Assembly (NCBI GenBank): GCA_002343505.1
Contig: DDQZ01000111.1
Span: 49,696-57,287, forward strand
Direction of reading: 5' to 3'
Length of the DNA stretch: 7,592 nt
Origin: Verrucomicrobiaceae bacterium UBA2429
Lineage (GTDB): Bacteria > Verrucomicrobiota > Verrucomicrobiia > Verrucomicrobiales > Verrucomicrobiaceae
Part shown: positions 6,037-7,592 of the stretch, piece after piece
How the letters are laid out: each line of letters starts with the position of its first letter
Position numbering within the stretch: position 1 is the stretch's first letter
Notes under the pieces: model-generated
Told to the model about the DNA's origin: nothing
Database searches by the model: none
Seen by the model: the letters and a program-made list of their open reading frames with translations, nothing else
Position numbers and translations under genes: made by a program

Positions 6037-6429
6037 ATGCTCGACGAGAGCACGCTGCGCCGCCATCTCGCGACCTTGGGATGGGAGGCCGCGCGTCATG
6101 GCAACGGCACCTTCCGCACCGTGCACGAGACCCCCGAGGGCCCCGTGGTGGTCTACCTGCGTCTGCAAGAGCACTGGCTCGTCGCGAGCGTGGTGCCCTT
6201 CCTCGCGACGAAGGGCGACAACAGCTTCGAGCTCTCGCGCTGGCTGCTGCGCATGAACCGCGACATGCGACAGACCAAGTTCGCGTACGACGAGGACGGC
6301 GACGTGGTCCTCACGGTGGAGCTGCCGACCGAGGCGCTCGACTTCAGCGAGATCGAAGCGGCGCTCGAAGGCCTCGTCGCGTCGGCGGTGAAGCATCGCA
6401 AGACGCTCCGCGCCGCCGCGTCGGGCTGA
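6037..6429 (+). CDS. YbjN-domain / CesT-like small protein
   Basis: A 130-residue alpha/beta protein resembling the YbjN family, which shares the fold of type III secretion chaperones of the Tir/CesT group. Features seen: an N-terminal helix LRRHLATLGWEA, a beta-meander with FRTVHE, VVVYLRLQ and HWLVASVVPFLA, then the characteristic helix LSRWLLRMNRDMRQTKFAYDEDGDVVLTVELPTEALD, described here in parts: LSRWLLRMNRD, KFAYDEDGDVVL, VELPTEALD. A C-terminal helix EIEAALEGLVASAV follows. YbjN-type proteins are thought to bind other proteins; no partner is evident here. ATG 6037 is chosen because family homology begins there and it fits the promoter candidate. An in-frame ATG at 5977 would add 20 residues, including the TTGACA box. 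Its expression is probably independent of neighbours: the gene upstream is divergent and the one downstream convergent. Confidence 0.82.
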   Translation: MLDESTLRRHLATLGWEAARHGNGTFRTVHETPEGPVVVYLRLQEHWLVASVVPFLATKGDNSFELSRWLLRMNRDMRQTKFAYDEDGDVVLTVELPTEALDFSEIEAALEGLVASAVKHRKTLRAAASG

Positions 6430-6480
6430 CGTCGAGCCGAGAGCACGGCGAGCCACGCGTCGTCGCCGAGCGTGATCGCC

Positions 6481-6514
6481 GCGAGCACGTCGTGCGCGAA
6501 CGCGACGTGCTCGC
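6481..6514. terminator. Bidirectional terminator hairpin between the YbjN-type gene and rnr
   Basis: A perfect 12-bp inverted repeat, GCGAGCACGTCG (6481-6492) with CGACGTGCTCGC (6503-6514), encloses a 10-base loop. It lies 51 bases after the plus-strand stop and 12 bases beyond the minus-strand rnr stop at 6527. A symmetric stem between convergent genes suits termination in both directions. There is no T-run on either side. The pairing is certain and the function inferred. Confidence 0.65.
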
Positions 6515-6526
6515 ATGGAGGACGAG

Positions 6527-7592
6527 TCAGCGCTTCTTGCGAGGCTTCTTCTTCGCGGCCGCGAAGGGGTTGGCGTGGTTGATCGCGCCGCCCTTCTTCT
6601 TGGCGGGGAGCTTCGCGAGGCGACCGCCGCCCTCGCGCTCTTCTTCGTTCTGCGCGCGACGTGCGGCGCGCCGATCGCGTCGTCGATCGCCTGCCGGCTC
6701 GGCCTCGACGCTTCGCTCGCGCGTCGTCGAGTCGAGCTCGGTCTCCGGTCGCTCGCGGCGGACGCGACGCGGCTCTGCCTCGGCCTGCGGTCGCTCGCCG
6801 CGTGCACCGCGCGGTGCCTGCTCGGCCTCCGTTCGGCCACCGCGCTCGGTTCGCGCCGCGTCGCGTTCGCGTCGTCCGCGCGCTTCGAACGCTTGCTCCC
6901 GATCTTCGCGGCCCTTCGGACCCGATCGCCCCACCCGCGGGCTCTCCGCGACACCGCTGCGCCCTCGATCGTCGCGTCCACGCGGGGCACCTCGCCCGCG
7001 GTCGTCGCGCGCACCGCGTCCGCGATCACCGCGTCCGTCACGCCCACGATCCCCACGACCGTCACGACCACGCTCCTCGCGTCCCGCGAGCCGCGCGCGT
7101 GTGCCGTGCTCTCCGCCCCGCGGGTCGCCGAGCCACGAATCATCCGAAGGCACACCCACGATCTCGCGCTTGGGGATGCGCACGTCCTCGATCGTCACCT
7201 CGAAGCGCTGCCCGAGCGCGAGGATGCGGCCCGTGCGCAGTCCGATGAGGCGGATGCCGAGCTCGTCGAGCTCGTAGTAGTCCCCGAGCTTCTCGAGCGG
7301 CACGAGCACGTCGACGAAGGGCTCGTCGAGCGCGACCCAGAAGCCGTTCGCGTCGACGCTGGAGATCGTGCCCTCGAAGGTCTCGCCCACGCGATCGCGC
7401 ATCAGGATCGCGCGGTAGAGCGAGACCACGTCGCGCTCGACCTGCATCGCGCGCCGCTCGAGCCGGCTCGCCTCGACCGCCGCGCGTCGCATGCGCGGAA
7501 GGAGCGCCGCGCCGTCCACCGTCTCGTTGCGCACCAGGCTCCGCACCACGCGGTGCACCACGAGATCCGGATAGCGCCGGATCGGCGAGGTG
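6527..7592 (-). CDS. rnr: Ribonuclease R, C-terminal part with long Arg/Gly-rich tail (5' end outside window)
   Basis: RNase II/R family 3'-5' exoribonuclease, which degrades structured RNA such as rRNA fragments and mRNA in the cytoplasm. The frame runs off the right edge. The window begins in the RNB catalytic domain at TSPIRRYPDLVVHR (from 7591 down), a hallmark motif of the family. An S1 RNA-binding domain follows (about 7390-7160; GETFEGTISSVDANGFWVAL, VPLEKL). From about 7150 to the stop at 6527 there is a tail of about 207 residues that looks disordered. It contains an RG/RGD block (7081-6956, with the eight-residue unit GRDGRGDR twice in a row), a mixed Arg/Glu region, and a lysine-rich end KKKGGAINHANPFAAAKKKP. 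E. coli RNase R also ends in a basic tail that helps ribosome and RNA binding, but the tail here is much longer. The gene converges on the YbjN-type gene with a shared hairpin between them. Confidence 0.95.
   Translation of the reverse strand, partial: TSPIRRYPDLVVHRVVRSLVRNETVDGAALLPRMRRAAVEASRLERRAMQVERDVVSLYRAILMRDRVGETFEGTISSVDANGFWVALDEPFVDVLVPLEKLGDYYELDELGIRLIGLRTGRILALGQRFEVTIEDVRIPKREIVGVPSDDSWLGDPRGGEHGTRARLAGREERGRDGRGDRGRDGRGDRGRGARDDRGRGAPRGRDDRGRSGVAESPRVGRSGPKGREDREQAFEARGRRERDAARTERGGRTEAEQAPRGARGERPQAEAEPRRVRRERPETELDSTTRERSVEAEPAGDRRRDRRAARRAQNEEEREGGGRLAKLPAKKKGGAINHANPFAAAKKKPRKKR
6956..7081 (-). repeat. Arg-Gly-Asp repeat block in the RNase R tail
   Basis: About 42 codons of low-complexity Arg/Gly/Asp sequence. 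The eight-residue unit GRDGRGDR occurs twice in tandem and degenerates into RGRGARDDRGRGAPRGRDDRGR. The first copies use CGT and GGT/GGG codons rather than the CGC/GGC typical around it, which suggests recent local duplication or slippage. Such RG-rich segments commonly bind RNA. Confidence 0.7.

Noticed and set aside
4148..6256. A 702-codon plus-strand open frame spanning two minus-strand genes
   Set aside because: It is a GC-rich shadow: Arg/Ala/Glu-biased composition, no domain, and it lies opposite the clearly conserved DUF3445 gene and crosses intergenic DNA.
6956..7081. Possible CRISPR-like or satellite array in the repetitive stretch near 7000
   Set aside because: The units are short, imperfect and in frame with RNase R codons, with no spacers; this is a low-complexity coding repeat.
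5692..7155. A 487-codon minus-strand frame crossing the YbjN-type gene and the RNase R tail
   Set aside because: It overlaps rnr on the same strand in another frame and is antisense to the conserved YbjN-type gene; composition is shadow-like.

Overview
The window is very GC-rich bacterial DNA. Coding regions end almost every codon in G or C, and the opposite strand and alternative frames carry long Arg/Ala/Ser-rich shadow ORFs. Gene style suggests a myxobacterium-like (Myxococcota, Polyangia-type) chromosome or metagenomic contig: GCG/CTC/CGC-dominated codons, an alanine/arginine-rich membrane protein, an RNase R with a long Arg-rich tail, and a GSU2403-type nucleotidyltransferase. This taxonomic reading is inference, because no rRNA or marker gene fixes it.

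Layout, left to right. (1) 1-1678, plus: the C-terminal two thirds of the ClpB disaggregase, followed by a strong GNRA-loop hairpin (1701-1738). (2) 1959-3122, plus: an unrecognised integral membrane protein built from two apparent copies of [two-helix membrane hairpin + beta-rich domain]. (3) 3193-4239, plus: a GSU2403-family nucleotidyltransferase-fold protein whose start sits inside a 34-bp near-palindrome. (4) 4250-5104, minus: a haem-dependent oxidative N-demethylase-like (DUF3445) protein, convergent with gene 3 and only 10 bp from it. (5) 5315-5917, minus: a small secreted protein of unknown function, upstream of gene 4 on the same strand. (6) 6037-6429, plus: a small YbjN-type protein, divergent from gene 5. 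(7) 6527-7592, minus: the 3' part of RNase R, convergent with gene 6 and separated from it by a 12-bp perfect inverted repeat.

The genes do not form one obvious pathway. The two ends are protein and RNA quality-control genes (ClpB, RNase R). The middle is a mix of small transcription units of accessory or unknown function. I see no CRISPR array, tRNA, rRNA, transposase or recognisable defence island.

The most notable signal is inside clpB. Codon use and GC change abruptly near 1225-1245, in the conserved Sensor-1 stretch of the second ATPase domain. This fits either recombination between clpB alleles of distant lineages or an assembly chimera. The foreign-looking 5' part also carries a tandem 14-bp repeat translated in frame as the linker between the middle domain and the second ATPase domain. 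A related heptad repeat lies just before the next gene. I found no convincing undescribed multi-gene system.
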